32,896 nt of DNA from UBA5070 sp035913415 (lineage in GTDB: Bacteria; Fibrobacterota; Fibrobacteria; UBA5070): assembly GCA_035913415.1 (NCBI GenBank), contig JAMIIV010000113.1, positions 1-32,896 on the forward strand, given 5' to 3'. The notes beneath the pieces were generated by a model. It ran no database searches. It was not told the DNA's origin and saw nothing but the letters and a program-made list of their open reading frames with translations. Below are positions 15,574 through 32,607 of this stretch, piece after piece (the first letter of the stretch is position 1; each line of letters opens with the position of its first letter). Made by a program: the position numbers and the translations under genes.

Positions 15574-16425
15574 TTAGGCGGCCATGGCAAGATCCCGCGC
15601 CCGGGTCCGCAGGCGACCCAGCGCGCGCTCCTTGATCTGGCGGACACGCTCCTTGGAGAGTCCGACGATCTTGCCGATCTCCAACAAATTGAAAGCTTCT
15701 CCGTAGCCGATGCCGAAGTACATGCAAAGGACCCGACGCTCCTGCGGCGGCAGTTCGGCGATCATCTCCTGGAGGTTTTCCAGCTCGTCGATTCCCTCGG
15801 CGTGTTCGTCCGGGAGGACCGCCTCTTCGTCGTGCAACATGTCCAGCAGGTTGGAGTCGCCATCTTCGTCGAGCTTGGAATCGAGGCTGGAGTGGCGCTG
15901 GCCCATTTCCACGATCTTCTCGACGGCATCCGCGGACATGCCCATGCGGCGGCCCAATTCTTCGGTGTCGGTCACCCAGGCGCCGCCGACGGATTGGGTC
16001 ATGGGGTGATTCACCTTGCTGAACCTGCGGAGGATCAGCTCCTTTTCGGCCGAAATCCGCACGACACGTGCCTTCTCGGCGATGGCGCGGGTGATCGACT
16101 GGCGAATCCACCAAACGCCGTAACTGATGAACTTGAGGTCGCGGGAGGTGTCAAACCGACGCGCCGCCTCGATGAGACCGACATTGCCCTCGTTGATCAG
16201 TTCAGGCAGCGAAAGGCCCTGGTTGCGGTACATGAACGCCACATTGACCACAAAGCGTAGATTGGCGCAAATGAGCTTGTGCTCGGCTCCCGGCTCGCCC
16301 TTGGCGAGCAATTCCAACAAGGCCCGTTCTTCCGACCGCTTGAGGAGAGGATAGCGCTGGATATCCTTGATGTACTGGTTGTAGAGGTGCGAACCTTCCC
16401 AGGAGTCTTTCTGGCGAACCGACAT
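15574..16425 (-). CDS. RNA polymerase sigma factor, RpoD/SigA-like (short, no region 1.1)
   Basis: A 283-aa sigma-70 family protein directing promoter recognition. Region 1.2 is YNQYIKDIQRYPLL. Region 2 contains ANLRFVVNVA, GLSLPELINEGNVGLIEAA, RFD and the -10-recognition segment FISYGVWWIRQSITRAI (about 99-115). Region 3 follows. Region 4 ends in the helix-turn-helix LLEIGKIVGLSKERVRQIKERALGRLR. It lacks the acidic region 1.1, so it resembles the roughly 285-aa principal sigma of Bacteroidetes or a group 2 (RpoS-like) factor. Which of these it is cannot be told here. ATG 16425 has an AAGGAAG Shine-Dalgarno. It is divergent from the tRNA-tuf operon. Confidence 0.93.
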   Translation of the reverse strand: MSVRQKDSWEGSHLYNQYIKDIQRYPLLKRSEERALLELLAKGEPGAEHKLICANLRFVVNVAFMYRNQGLSLPELINEGNVGLIEAARRFDTSRDLKFISYGVWWIRQSITRAIAEKARVVRISAEKELILRRFSKVNHPMTQSVGGAWVTDTEELGRRMGMSADAVEKIVEMGQRHSSLDSKLDEDGDSNLLDMLHDEEAVLPDEHAEGIDELENLQEMIAELPPQERRVLCMYFGIGYGEAFNLLEIGKIVGLSKERVRQIKERALGRLRTRARDLAMAA

Positions 16426-16579
16426 CGTTTCTTCCTTCGTTGGCAGTGGTGTGGACTGGCTACATAAGGAAGATGGCCCCTGGGAACGGGCGGAATGTCA
16501 CGGGAGCGTCACCAACGTGTCCCGCCTCGGACGGCATCGTGTCACAGCCGGATGACGGAAGAAAATTTGCTCCAAGTCC

Positions 16580-16608
16580 TTGACAGGTCACAAGTAGTAG
16601 CCTACTTT
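16580..16608 (+). promoter_or_regulatory. Sigma-70-type promoter of the tRNA-tuf operon
   Basis: A consensus -35 TTGACA (16580-16585), a 17-bp spacer and a -10-like TACTTT (16603-16608) lie 22 bp before the first tRNA. The -10 is a weak match, but the position, spacing and perfect -35 are as expected for a stable RNA promoter. Confidence 0.75.
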
Positions 16609-16630
16609 CCGTGACTCGAATTCCGGATGT

Positions 16631-16703
16631 GCCAGCGTAGCTCAGTTGGTAGAGCAACTGATTTGTAATCAGTCGGTCGCAGGTTCGACTCCTGTCGCTG
16701 GCT
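16631..16703 (+). tRNA. tRNA-Thr (UGU)
   Basis: 73 nt. The acceptor GCCAGCG (16631-16637) pairs with 16696-16702. The anticodon loop TTTGTAA carries UGU, and the T-arm GGTTCGACTCC is canonical. CCA is not encoded. First gene of the tRNA-tuf transcript. Confidence 0.97.
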
Positions 16704-16723
16704 TCGTTGGGATCATTGAGGAA

Positions 16724-16806
16724 GGGTCGGTGCCCGAGTGGTTAATGGGGGCGGACTGTAAATCCGCTGACGCGAGTCTACGGTGGTTCGAACCCACCCC
16801 GGCCCA
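16724..16806 (+). tRNA. tRNA-Tyr (GUA)
   Basis: 83 nt, class II with a long variable arm. The acceptor GGGTCGG pairs with CCGGCCC (one G-U pair), the anticodon is GUA in CTGTAAA, and the discriminator is A. CCA is not encoded. Confidence 0.97.
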
Positions 16807-16840
16807 TTCCTCAAAGGTCTTCTTCCGGAATTCGAGTCGT

Positions 16841-16913
16841 GCGGACATAACTCAATTGGTAGAGTTCCACCCTTCCAAGGTGGCTGTTGTGAGTTCGAAT
16901 CTCATTGTCCGCT
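16841..16913 (+). tRNA. tRNA-Gly (UCC)
   Basis: 73 nt. The acceptor GCGGACA pairs with TGTCCGC, the anticodon loop CTTCCAA carries UCC, and the T-arm is canonical. CCA is not encoded. Confidence 0.97.
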
Positions 16914-16917
16914 CCAC

Positions 16918-16989
<72 letters not shown>

Positions 16990-17028
16990 CTCCCAAATCA
17001 CCATCACCTCGTGACCGAGGAGCAGAAC

Positions 17029-18222
<1,194 letters not shown>

Positions 18223-18229
18223 TTGACTT

Positions 18230-18259
18230 GCCCCGATCCGGCGCATGCTGGGCCGGGGC
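18230..18259 (+). promoter_or_regulatory. Hairpin between tuf and tRNA-Trp
   Basis: GCCCCG (18230-18235) pairs with CGGGGC (18254-18259), with a partial inner helix. Only ATT follows, so this looks like a processing or partial attenuation site instead of a full terminator. Confidence 0.4.
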
Positions 18260-18263
18260 GATT

Positions 18264-18336
18264 AGGGGAATAGCTCAATTGGTAGAGTAGCGGTCTCCAA
18301 AACCGTTGGTTGTGGGTTCGAGTCCCTCTTCCCCTG
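18264..18336 (+). tRNA. tRNA-Trp (CCA)
   Basis: 73 nt. The acceptor AGGGGAA pairs with TTCCCCT, the anticodon loop CTCCAAA carries CCA, and the discriminator is G. It lies between tuf and secE, as in many bacteria. Confidence 0.97.
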
Positions 18337-18358
18337 CTAGATCTCGAAAGGATCCGTT

Positions 18359-18550
18359 GTGCGCAAGCTGTACCAGTACTTCCTCGAGGTCGTGGCCGAA
18401 GGAAAGAAAGTCACGTGGCCTCCGCGCCCGGAGCTTTTCCAGAGTACCTGGGTCGTCATGATCTTCAGCCTCCTCTGCGGACTGTTCGTGACCTTGGTAG
18501 ACCTCGGCGTGGGCTTCCTCGTCGAGCAGTTCTTCCGCTCGGGAGCTTGA
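18359..18550 (+). CDS. secE: Preprotein translocase subunit SecE
   Basis: A 63-aa single-span subunit of the SecYEG channel. It has the short-form layout: an amphipathic N-terminus, the conserved VAEGKKVTWPPRPELFQST segment before the membrane, then one hydrophobic helix from about residue 30 to 50. The GTG start (18359) has AAGGA 6 nt upstream. It follows tRNA-Trp by 22 bp and is 1 nt from nusG, whose ribosome site lies inside the secE end. Confidence 0.96.
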   Translation: MRKLYQYFLEVVAEGKKVTWPPRPELFQSTWVVMIFSLLCGLFVTLVDLGVGFLVEQFFRSGA

Positions 18551-18551
18551 A

Positions 18552-19088
18552 ATGCTTTGGTACGTGTTGCACACCTACTCCGGTCAGGAGTCCAAGGTCA
18601 AGGCCTATCTGGACGATCTCGTCGAACGCGACGAATCGCTCCGCGCCGTCGTCGGACAAATTCTGGTTCCTTCCGAGGAAGTCACCCAGGTCCGCAACGG
18701 CAAGAAGATCCGTCAGACGCGCAAGGACTATCCGAGCTACGTCCTGATCGAAATGGAGATGACCAAGGATGGTTTCCACGCCGTCCTGAACATCCCCGGG
18801 GTCACGCACTTCGTGGGCGTGAACAACAAACCCCAGCCTCTGCGCAAGGCCGAGGTCGACCGCATCCTGGGCCGTACGGGCCAGGATCGTCCAGTCGCCA
18901 CCGGCACCACTGTGCAGATCCCTTACAAGCCGGGCGAAGCCGTCCGGATCAACGAGGGGCCGTTCAAGGACTTCGACGGTACGGTCGAGGAAGTCCACGC
19001 GGACAAGGGCAAGCTCAAGGTGATGGTCAGCGTCTTCGGACGCTCCACCCCCGTCGAGCTTGACTTCCGTCAGGTGAGCGAAGTCTAA
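18552..19088 (+). CDS. nusG: Transcription termination/antitermination factor NusG
   Basis: Binds RNA polymerase, suppresses pausing, and links to Rho or the ribosome. It is 178 aa, the normal length. The NGN domain starts MLWYVLHTYSGQESKVK and includes FVGVNNKPQPL. The C-terminal KOW domain has GEAVRINEGPFKDFDGTVEEV. ATG 18552 has GGAG 6 nt upstream within secE. Usual secE-nusG-rplK order. Confidence 0.98.
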   Translation: MLWYVLHTYSGQESKVKAYLDDLVERDESLRAVVGQILVPSEEVTQVRNGKKIRQTRKDYPSYVLIEMEMTKDGFHAVLNIPGVTHFVGVNNKPQPLRKAEVDRILGRTGQDRPVATGTTVQIPYKPGEAVRINEGPFKDFDGTVEEVHADKGKLKVMVSVFGRSTPVELDFRQVSEV

Positions 19089-19109
19089 ACCACCACTAGA
19101 CAAGTGGGC

Positions 19110-19141
19110 GGTGGTGACTTAAGTTTCACCCCCAATTTTTT
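19110..19141 (+). terminator. Terminator or attenuator between nusG and rplK
   Basis: GGTGGTGA (19110-19117) pairs with TCACCCCC (19126-19133) with one mismatch around an 8-nt loop, followed by AA and six T (19136-19141). An alternative upstream helix CACCAC/GTGGTG (19091-19115) would compete with it, which is compatible with attenuation in the L11 leader. Confidence 0.6.
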
Positions 19142-19213
19142 CCACGGCCCGCAAGGCCTTGTCATCGAAGAAGATAGCCCGCTTTGAGCGGTGCAGAATC
19201 CGGGAGTAGGGCC

Positions 19214-19639
19214 TTGGCCAAGAAGATCACCGGTTACATCAAACTCCAGATCCCCGCCGGCGTGGCGAATCCTTCGCCTCCCGTGGGTCCTGCCCTTGGT
19301 CAAAAGGGTGTGAACATCATGGAGTTCTGCAAGCAGTTCAATGCTCGCACGCAGGACCAGAAGGGCATGATCACCCCCGTGGTGATCACGGTCTATGCCG
19401 ACCGTTCCTTCACCTTCATCACCAAGACCCCTCCGGTCCCGGTCCTTCTCAAGAAGGCAGCGGGAATCGAGAGCGGCTCGGGTGAGCCCAACCGCAAGAA
19501 GGTGGGCAAGGTGACCGAAGCGCAGGTTCTCGAAATCGCGAAGCTCAAGATGCCCGACCTCAACACGCTGTCGGTTGAGTCCGCAGCGTCGCAGGTCCGG
19601 GGAACGGCCGTGAGCATGGGTCTCACGGTCGAAGGATAA
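19214..19639 (+). CDS. rplK: 50S ribosomal protein L11
   Basis: A 141-aa protein that binds the GTPase-associated region of 23S rRNA. The N-terminus AKKITGYIKLQIPAG and the segments PPVGPALGQKGVNIMEFC and RGTAVSMGL are diagnostic. The start is TTG 19214, with GGAG 7 nt upstream and the exact family N-terminus. The in-frame TTG at 19184 would add ten residues with no counterpart in L11. The leader of about 125 nt after nusG holds a possible attenuator. Confidence 0.97.
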   Translation: MAKKITGYIKLQIPAGVANPSPPVGPALGQKGVNIMEFCKQFNARTQDQKGMITPVVITVYADRSFTFITKTPPVPVLLKKAAGIESGSGEPNRKKVGKVTEAQVLEIAKLKMPDLNTLSVESAASQVRGTAVSMGLTVEG

Positions 19640-19656
19640 CCCAAAAGGAAACGTCG

Positions 19657-20349
19657 ATGAAGCATGGCAAGAAGTATCGGGAGGCAGCCGACAAGGCAGC
19701 CGTTCGCACCGAGTGGACCCTTCCGGAAGCTCTCAAGTTCCTGAAGGAAAACCGCGTGGCCAAGTTCGACGAGACCATCGAAATCGCGATGAACCTGGGA
19801 GTCGATCCCAAGCATTCCGATCAGATGGTCCGTGGAACGGTCGTTCTGCCCAATGGTACCGGCAAGACGGTTCGCGTCCTGGTGTTCACCAAGGGCGAGA
19901 AGATCGCTGAGGCCCAGACCGCAGGCGCCGATCATGTCGGTTCGGAAGAACTGGTCGAGAAGATCCAGGGTGGATGGATGGAGTTCGACGTCGTCGTCGC
20001 GACTCCTGACATGATGCCCACGGTGGGCAAGCTCGCTCGCCTCCTCGGTCCGCGCGGTTTGATGCCCTCCCCCAAGACGGGAACGGTCGGTGTCAACGTC
20101 AAGGAAATCATCGCCGAGCTCAAGGCCGGCAAGATCTCCTACCGCGTCGACAAGGGAGCCAACATCCAGGCCCCCGTTGGCAAGATTTCCTTCACGGCCG
20201 AGGCTCTCGAAGAGAACGCCCAGGCGCTGATCCGCTCCATCGTTCGTGCCAAGCCCCAGGCTTCCAAAGGCACCTACGTGAAGAGCATCACCATCTCCAG
20301 CACCATGAGCCCGGGCCTGCCCGTCGAGCTCACGCTGGCACGCGTCTAA
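19657..20349 (+). CDS. rplA: 50S ribosomal protein L1
   Basis: A 230-aa L1-stalk protein and, in other bacteria, translational repressor of the L11 operon. The conserved segment LARLLGPRGLMPSPKTGTV is present, as are GTGK near residue 68 and a C-terminal TISSTMSPGL. ATG 19657 has AAGGAAA upstream, 17 bp after rplK. Confidence 0.98.
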   Translation: MKHGKKYREAADKAAVRTEWTLPEALKFLKENRVAKFDETIEIAMNLGVDPKHSDQMVRGTVVLPNGTGKTVRVLVFTKGEKIAEAQTAGADHVGSEELVEKIQGGWMEFDVVVATPDMMPTVGKLARLLGPRGLMPSPKTGTVGVNVKEIIAELKAGKISYRVDKGANIQAPVGKISFTAEALEENAQALIRSIVRAKPQASKGTYVKSITISSTMSPGLPVELTLARV

Positions 20350-20361
20350 GGGGGCAGTTCC

Positions 20362-20895
20362 GTGATCAGCCTCGAACACAAGAAGACGACGACCGACGAA
20401 CTGGACAAGGCGCTGGAAAACTGCGGCTCCGTCTATCTGGTCGATTTCAGCCGCATCAAGGTCCAGCACGACGTCGAGTTGCGCAAGGCCCTTCGCAAGC
20501 AGGGAATCTACTACCGCGTCGCCAAGAACACGCTCCTGCGCCGCGCGCTGCACACGGCTGGCATCACCAGCCTGGACGGCATCCTGGCCAAGCCCACCGG
20601 ACTCCTGGTCGGCTCGTCCGAAGATCCCGTCGCTCCGGCCCGTGCGATCGTCGAGTTCCAGAAGGCCCACGCCGGCTTCCTGGATTCCAAGGTCACCTGG
20701 ATCGACGGCGACGTCCTTCCTGGAAAGTCCATCGCCGATGTCGCCAAGATGCCTGGCAAGCGCGAGCTCCAGGGTCAGGTCATCCAGCTGTTCCTCAGCC
20801 CCGGCTCTACGCTCGTCGGCCTCATCAAGGGCCCAGGATCGCAGATCGCGAGCCAGGTCGAGGCCCTCGTCAAGCGCCTCGACGAAGCCGCCTGA
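20362..20895 (+). CDS. rplJ: 50S ribosomal protein L10
   Basis: A 177-aa base of the L7/L12 stalk. RVAKNTLLRRAL and PVAPARAIVEFQK are typical of the family, and the C-terminal helix ends IASQVEALVKRLDEAA. The GTG start at 20362 has AGGGGG upstream. It begins only 12 bp after rplA, so the long L10-binding leader known upstream of E. coli rplJ has no room here. Confidence 0.97.
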   Translation: MISLEHKKTTTDELDKALENCGSVYLVDFSRIKVQHDVELRKALRKQGIYYRVAKNTLLRRALHTAGITSLDGILAKPTGLLVGSSEDPVAPARAIVEFQKAHAGFLDSKVTWIDGDVLPGKSIADVAKMPGKRELQGQVIQLFLSPGSTLVGLIKGPGSQIASQVEALVKRLDEAA

Positions 20896-20940
20896 TCCTT
20901 CGAATTCACCATCCAACCACCCAAAAAAAAGGAAACAACC

Positions 20941-21339
20941 ATGTCCGAGACCAAGTCCTTCGCAGCTGAAATCGTCGACCTCGGTGACAAGATCGTCGCT
21001 CTCTCGCTGGCCCAGGCCCGCGCCCTCTCCGAATACCTCAAGGACGTGCACGGCCTCGAGGCCGCTGCTGGCGGTGTCATGATGGCCGCTGCTCCTGCCG
21101 CCGCCGCCGCTCCTGCCGAAGAAGAGAAGACCGAATTCGACGTCGTTCTCGGCGAAGCCGGTTCCAACAAGATCGGCGTGATCAAGGTCGTCCGCGAGCT
21201 GACCGGCCTGGGACTCAAGGAAGCCAAGGACCTTGTCGATGGCGCCCCCAAGACCGTCAAGGAAGCCGTGGCCAAGGCCGACGCCGAGACCATGAAGAAG
21301 AAGCTGGAAGAAGCAGGAGCCAAGGTCACCCTCAAGTAA
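20941..21339 (+). CDS. rplL: 50S ribosomal protein L7/L12
   Basis: A 132-aa stalk protein recruiting translation factors. An N-terminal dimer domain is joined by an Ala/Pro-rich hinge (AAAPAAAAAPAEEEK, about residues 50-64) to the C-terminal domain. That domain contains KIGVIKVVRELTGLGLKEAKDLVDGAPK, the factor-binding surface. ATG 20941 has AAGGAAA upstream. Confidence 0.98.
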   Translation: MSETKSFAAEIVDLGDKIVALSLAQARALSEYLKDVHGLEAAAGGVMMAAAPAAAAAPAEEEKTEFDVVLGEAGSNKIGVIKVVRELTGLGLKEAKDLVDGAPKTVKEAVAKADAETMKKKLEEAGAKVTLK

Positions 21340-21367
21340 GGGTGATCCCGTCTTCTCAAGACTTCCA

Positions 21368-21406
21368 AACCCTGGGCCCTCGCTTGGGCGAGGGCCAGGG
21401 TTTTTT
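21368..21406 (+). terminator. Strong hairpin and T tract between rplL and rpoB
   Basis: A 15-bp GC-rich stem (21368-21383 with 21388-21402, one bulged G) with loop TTGG runs into TTTTTT (21401-21406). This is the place of the partial terminator known between rplL and rpoB in other bacteria. It would lower rpoBC expression relative to the ribosomal proteins. Confidence 0.9.
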
Positions 21407-21474
21407 CTGTTTGTTCCAACCGGCCACGCCCGTGGCCGGTCGTACTGTGTTGACGAATTCCACGAGGCGGGTCG

Positions 21475-25263
<3,789 letters not shown>

Positions 25264-25303
25264 ACCGCCAGGAACAGGACGCCAGAGGATATCGGAGGAT
25301 TCG

Positions 25304-29452
<4,149 letters not shown>

Positions 29453-29458
29453 TTGCAC

Positions 29459-29490
29459 ACAACCCCTTGCCAATCAAGGGGTTGTACTTT
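29459..29490 (+). terminator. Intrinsic terminator after rpoC
   Basis: A perfect 11-bp stem (29459-29469 with 29475-29485), loop CCAAT, followed by ACTTTTAATTT. It separates rpoBC from rpsL. Confidence 0.93.
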
Positions 29491-29535
29491 TAATTTACCA
29501 CGCCTCTCATAAAATCCACCAGGAGCCTGCACAAG

Positions 29536-29964
29536 GTGCCAACCATCTCCCAGCTCGTCCGCAAGGGACGGCAAAAGGTCCAGAACCGCACGGCCTCGCC
29601 TGCGCTCAAGTCCTGCCCGCAAAAGCGCGGCGTCTGCACTCGCGTGTATACCACCACGCCGAAGAAGCCGAACTCGGCTCTGCGCAAGATCGCCCGTGTT
29701 CGCCTGTCGAACCGCATGGAAGTCACCTGCTACATCCCCGGCGTGGGACACAATCTGCAGGAACACTCCATCGTTCTGATCCGTGGTGGTCGTGTGAAGG
29801 ACGTCCCTGGCGTTCGTTACCACATCATCCGAGGCACTCTTGATACCGCCGGCGTCGACGGCCGTCGCAAGGGTCGCTCCAAGTACGGCGTCAAGCGTCC
29901 GAAGCCCGGCCAGGCCGCGGCTGCAGGCAAGGGCGGCAAGCCCGCTGCGAAGGGGAAGAAGTAA
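29536..29964 (+). CDS. rpsL: 30S ribosomal protein S12
   Basis: A 142-aa decoding-centre protein. TTTPKKPNSALRK contains the streptomycin-relevant Lys43 (wild type), followed by GHNLQEHS and RGGRVKDVPGVRYH. The C-terminus is extended by a Gly/Ala/Lys-rich tail of about 20 residues (AAAAGKGGKPAAKGKK), longer than E. coli S12. The GTG start 29536 is dictated by the family N-terminus PTISQL, with AGGAG 10 nt upstream. Its stop shares one base with the rpsG start (TAATG). Confidence 0.98.
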   Translation: MPTISQLVRKGRQKVQNRTASPALKSCPQKRGVCTRVYTTTPKKPNSALRKIARVRLSNRMEVTCYIPGVGHNLQEHSIVLIRGGRVKDVPGVRYHIIRGTLDTAGVDGRRKGRSKYGVKRPKPGQAAAAGKGGKPAAKGKK

Positions 29965-30440
29965 TGGCACGTCGCAAGGCTGCAGAGAAGCGGGAGCGCA
30001 ATCCCGATCCTAAGTTCCAGTCCACGCTGGTCACCCAGATCGTGAACGGCATCATGAAGGACGGCAAGAAGTCCATCGCCGAGCGCGTCGTGTATGGCGC
30101 CATCGACGAACTTCAGGCACGTGCCAATGGCGAAGAAGACGGACTTTCGGTCCTCAAGCGCGCCATCAACAACGTGAAGCCTTCGCTGGAAGTGAAGTCC
30201 CGTCGCGTCGGCGGCGCCACCTACCAGGTGCCCGTCGAAGTGAACCCGAACCGTCGCACGGCTCTGGCCATCCGCTGGATCGCCGACGCCTCGCGTCGTC
30301 GCACCGAGCAGAACATGGCCCGTCGTTTGGCTGGCGAGCTCTCGCAGGCAGCCAACAACGAAGGTGCCGCCGTGAAGAAGCGCGTGGATACCCACCGCAT
30401 GGCCGAGGCCAACAAGGCCTTCGCCCACTTCCGCTGGTAA
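29964..30440 (+). CDS. rpsG: 30S ribosomal protein S7
   Basis: A 158-aa head-domain assembly protein. It shows MARRKAAEKR, NGIMKDGKKSIAERVVYGA and GGATYQVPVEV, and ends AEANKAFAHFRW, all family-typical. ATG 29964 overlaps the rpsL stop, so the two are translationally coupled. Unlike the usual str operon, a strong terminator follows it at once. Confidence 0.98.
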   Translation: MARRKAAEKRERNPDPKFQSTLVTQIVNGIMKDGKKSIAERVVYGAIDELQARANGEEDGLSVLKRAINNVKPSLEVKSRRVGGATYQVPVEVNPNRRTALAIRWIADASRRRTEQNMARRLAGELSQAANNEGAAVKKRVDTHRMAEANKAFAHFRW

Positions 30441-30464
30441 GACTCGAAGCCTGATCGCTTCTTG

Positions 30465-30497
30465 GAGGCCGCCCCGAAACCCGGGGCGGCCTCTTTT
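30465..30497 (+). terminator. Intrinsic terminator after rpsG
   Basis: A perfect 12-bp GC-rich stem (30465-30476 with 30482-30493), loop AAACC, followed by TTTTGTTT. It splits the str operon between rpsG and the EF-G-like gene. Confidence 0.93.
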
Positions 30498-30652
30498 GTT
30501 TGATCCCGGAATCTGCCATGGGCTTGGCCCGCGCAGTCCATGGCCCGGTTTTCCACGAGGGTTCAGGATCGTGACGCTCCGATCCACAGGAAGCCGCCAA
30601 TGGATACCGAGGGTTCTAGGTTTGCAACCCCAACAATGCCCGGAGGACATCC

Positions 30653-32593
30653 ATGGCCGAAGCACTGAGGAATCTGGGGATCGTGGCACATGTCGACGCA
30701 GGCAAGACCACCCTCTCCGAGCAGCTCCTGCTTCTGGGCGGGGCCATCCGCCAGGCGGGGCGTGTGGACGAAGGTCTTGCCACGATGGATTACCTGCGGG
30801 AGGAGCAGCGACGCGGGATCACCATCCGCGCCGGGCTTGCGAGTTTCCCCTGGAAAGGCGCGCGCATCAACTTCATCGACACTCCCGGGCACATGGACTT
30901 CGGGCTGGAGGTGGAACGAGCCCTCCGTGTGCTGGACGCGGCCATCGTCGTGGTCTGCGGGGTGCGGGGGGTCGAGCCCAGGACTCGGGCGATCTGGTCG
31001 CTGTGCGATCGCTACGACATCCCCAGGTTGGCGTGGGTGAACAAACTGGACATGCCCGGGGCGGACTTTTCCGGGGTGGTCCTGGAATTGGAAGAGGCCT
31101 TCGGGGTCACCGCGATCCCCGTCGACTGGCCCGTGTTCCGCCAAGGCAAGTTTTTGGGCTCGGTCGATCTTTGCACATGCCGAGCCACTCTCCTGCAAGA
31201 CGGCGTCGCCACGAGGCTGCCGGACGTTCCGGATTCCTGGCGCGAGGAAATCGACCCGGCAAGGGACCGGATGCTCGACTTGGTCTCGCGCTTCGACGAC
31301 GACCTGACCCTTGCCCTCCTGGACGGACAGGAACCGTCACCAGCGCTGATCCGCAAAGCCCTGCGCAAAGGGGTGGTGCAACGGGCGATCCTCCCCGTAT
31401 GCGGGGGCTCCGCGTTGCGGGGATGGAATGTCGACGCCCTGCTTGACCAGTGCGTCCTCCTTTCCCCACCTCCGATACCGCCGGCTGGCTTGAAGGATCA
31501 CCCCGGACTCGGGTTCGTCTTCAAGAAGACCCACGACCAGGGCAACCCGCCCGTCTGCCTCACCCGAATGATCGCTGGCAAGCTGCAAGCGGGGGATTGG
31601 GTGCGCAAAGCGGGGAGTTCGGAGCGGTGTGTTGTGCGGGCCATGCACACGGTGTTTGCCGATCGGCTTCTCCCGACCCTGGAGGTCGAGGCGGGAGACT
31701 TCGCGGCGTTGGAGTTGGACGGGGCGTGGAAAGCGGGCGACACGATCGTGGTGGCCGACGGACCGGACCATGTGATCCGCTTCGAAACCAGCCTGTCGAC
31801 CGTGCTGGAGATGGCCATAGAAACACGCGACCAGGACACGACCGAGCGCATAGGCCCCATTCTATCGAGGTGGGCGGAGGAAGAAGGGGCGATCGAACTG
31901 GAGCAGGAGGCCGGGACGGGGCGATGGCTCGTCCGTGGCCAAGGAGAGTTGCAGCTCGACGTGATCGCCTCGCGACTGCGGGAAGAAGTCGGGGACTCCT
32001 TCCGCTGCGGATCGCCTCAGGTGCGGCATCGGGAGCGGTTGATCCGGGCCATTCCCGTCCAACGGCAGGAAGCAACCTGGGAGGGGCTCCGCGTGGAATT
32101 GGACATCGAAGCCGAGCCGGCCCCGGAGTTTGCGGTACTGTGGTCTGGACATGTGCGCGAAGGGGTCAGGGCGGCGAGCGAGGCCGCTCTGCGCCAGTGC
32201 GCGACCGACGGCGTGATGGGGGGAGGCCACCTGGACGGCGTACGATGGGGGCTGAAGGTCGTGGAAGACCAAGGCGTGCCTCCATGGCTGGTCAAGCAGC
32301 TCCTCGACCACTGTGGGCCGCGTATGCTGCAGGCTGGCGGCGTGGTGCGAGAAAGTCCACAGGTACGCATCCATGTTCACACGCCTTTGGACTATGTCGG
32401 AGCGGTCACGGCAGAGCTTCAGACCCGGGGCGCAACCATCCAAGGCATTGACACGCAACGAAATGGCGCAATCATTTCTGCACTTTCCCCCTTGGAGAGA
32501 ATCCTAGGATGTGCTAAATTGCTCCTCTCTCTTTCCAAAGGGCAGGCGAACACCACGCTGGTGCCTGGAGGTTGGGTGGCCGAGTCGGCTTAA
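30653..32593 (+). CDS. Divergent EF-G/TetM-like translational GTPase
   Basis: A 646-aa ribosome-associated GTPase of the EF-G superfamily, shorter than EF-G (about 690-700) and close to TetM (about 640). G motifs are AHVDAGKT (12-19), RRGITI (53-58), DTPGH (76-80), NKLD (130-133) and GSAL as G5. The segment GITIRAGLASFPW and GHMDF resembles TetM, while the C-terminal PLDYVGAVTAELQTRGATIQGID resembles EF-G domain V. Domain IV is degenerate: the EF-G loop GGRGQYGH and the DGSYH-VDSS segment are not recognisable. It sits between rpsG and tuf, exactly where fusA is expected, but has its own upstream terminator. It is richer in GGG and GTG codons, with weaker codon bias than the ribosomal genes. 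ATG 30653 has GGAGG 6 nt upstream. It could be an EF-G paralogue or a ribosomal protection or recycling factor. A canonical fusA is not in the window. Confidence 0.85.
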   Translation: MAEALRNLGIVAHVDAGKTTLSEQLLLLGGAIRQAGRVDEGLATMDYLREEQRRGITIRAGLASFPWKGARINFIDTPGHMDFGLEVERALRVLDAAIVVVCGVRGVEPRTRAIWSLCDRYDIPRLAWVNKLDMPGADFSGVVLELEEAFGVTAIPVDWPVFRQGKFLGSVDLCTCRATLLQDGVATRLPDVPDSWREEIDPARDRMLDLVSRFDDDLTLALLDGQEPSPALIRKALRKGVVQRAILPVCGGSALRGWNVDALLDQCVLLSPPPIPPAGLKDHPGLGFVFKKTHDQGNPPVCLTRMIAGKLQAGDWVRKAGSSERCVVRAMHTVFADRLLPTLEVEAGDFAALELDGAWKAGDTIVVADGPDHVIRFETSLSTVLEMAIETRDQDTTERIGPILSRWAEEEGAIELEQEAGTGRWLVRGQGELQLDVIASRLREEVGDSFRCGSPQVRHRERLIRAIPVQRQEATWEGLRVELDIEAEPAPEFAVLWSGHVREGVRAASEAALRQCATDGVMGGGHLDGVRWGLKVVEDQGVPPWLVKQLLDHCGPRMLQAGGVVRESPQVRIHVHTPLDYVGAVTAELQTRGATIQGIDTQRNGAIISALSPLERILGCAKLLLSLSKGQANTTLVPGGWVAESA

Positions 32594-32607
32594 GCCGAGA
32601 CCCCTCC
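32570..32607 (+). repeat. Palindromic hairpin over the EF-G-like stop codon
   Basis: A perfect 14-bp palindrome TCGGCTTAAGCCGA (32585-32598) contains the TAA stop. Outer pairing GGGT/ACCC (32574-32577 with 32600-32603) and GG/CC can extend it. No T tract follows. It lies 50 nt before the second tuf and may shape the intergenic RNA. Confidence 0.5.

Noticed and set aside
16426..16579. Additional gene or RNA between the sigma factor and tRNA promoter
   Set aside because: I found no coding frame with a ribosome site and no clear RNA fold. It probably only holds the divergent promoters.
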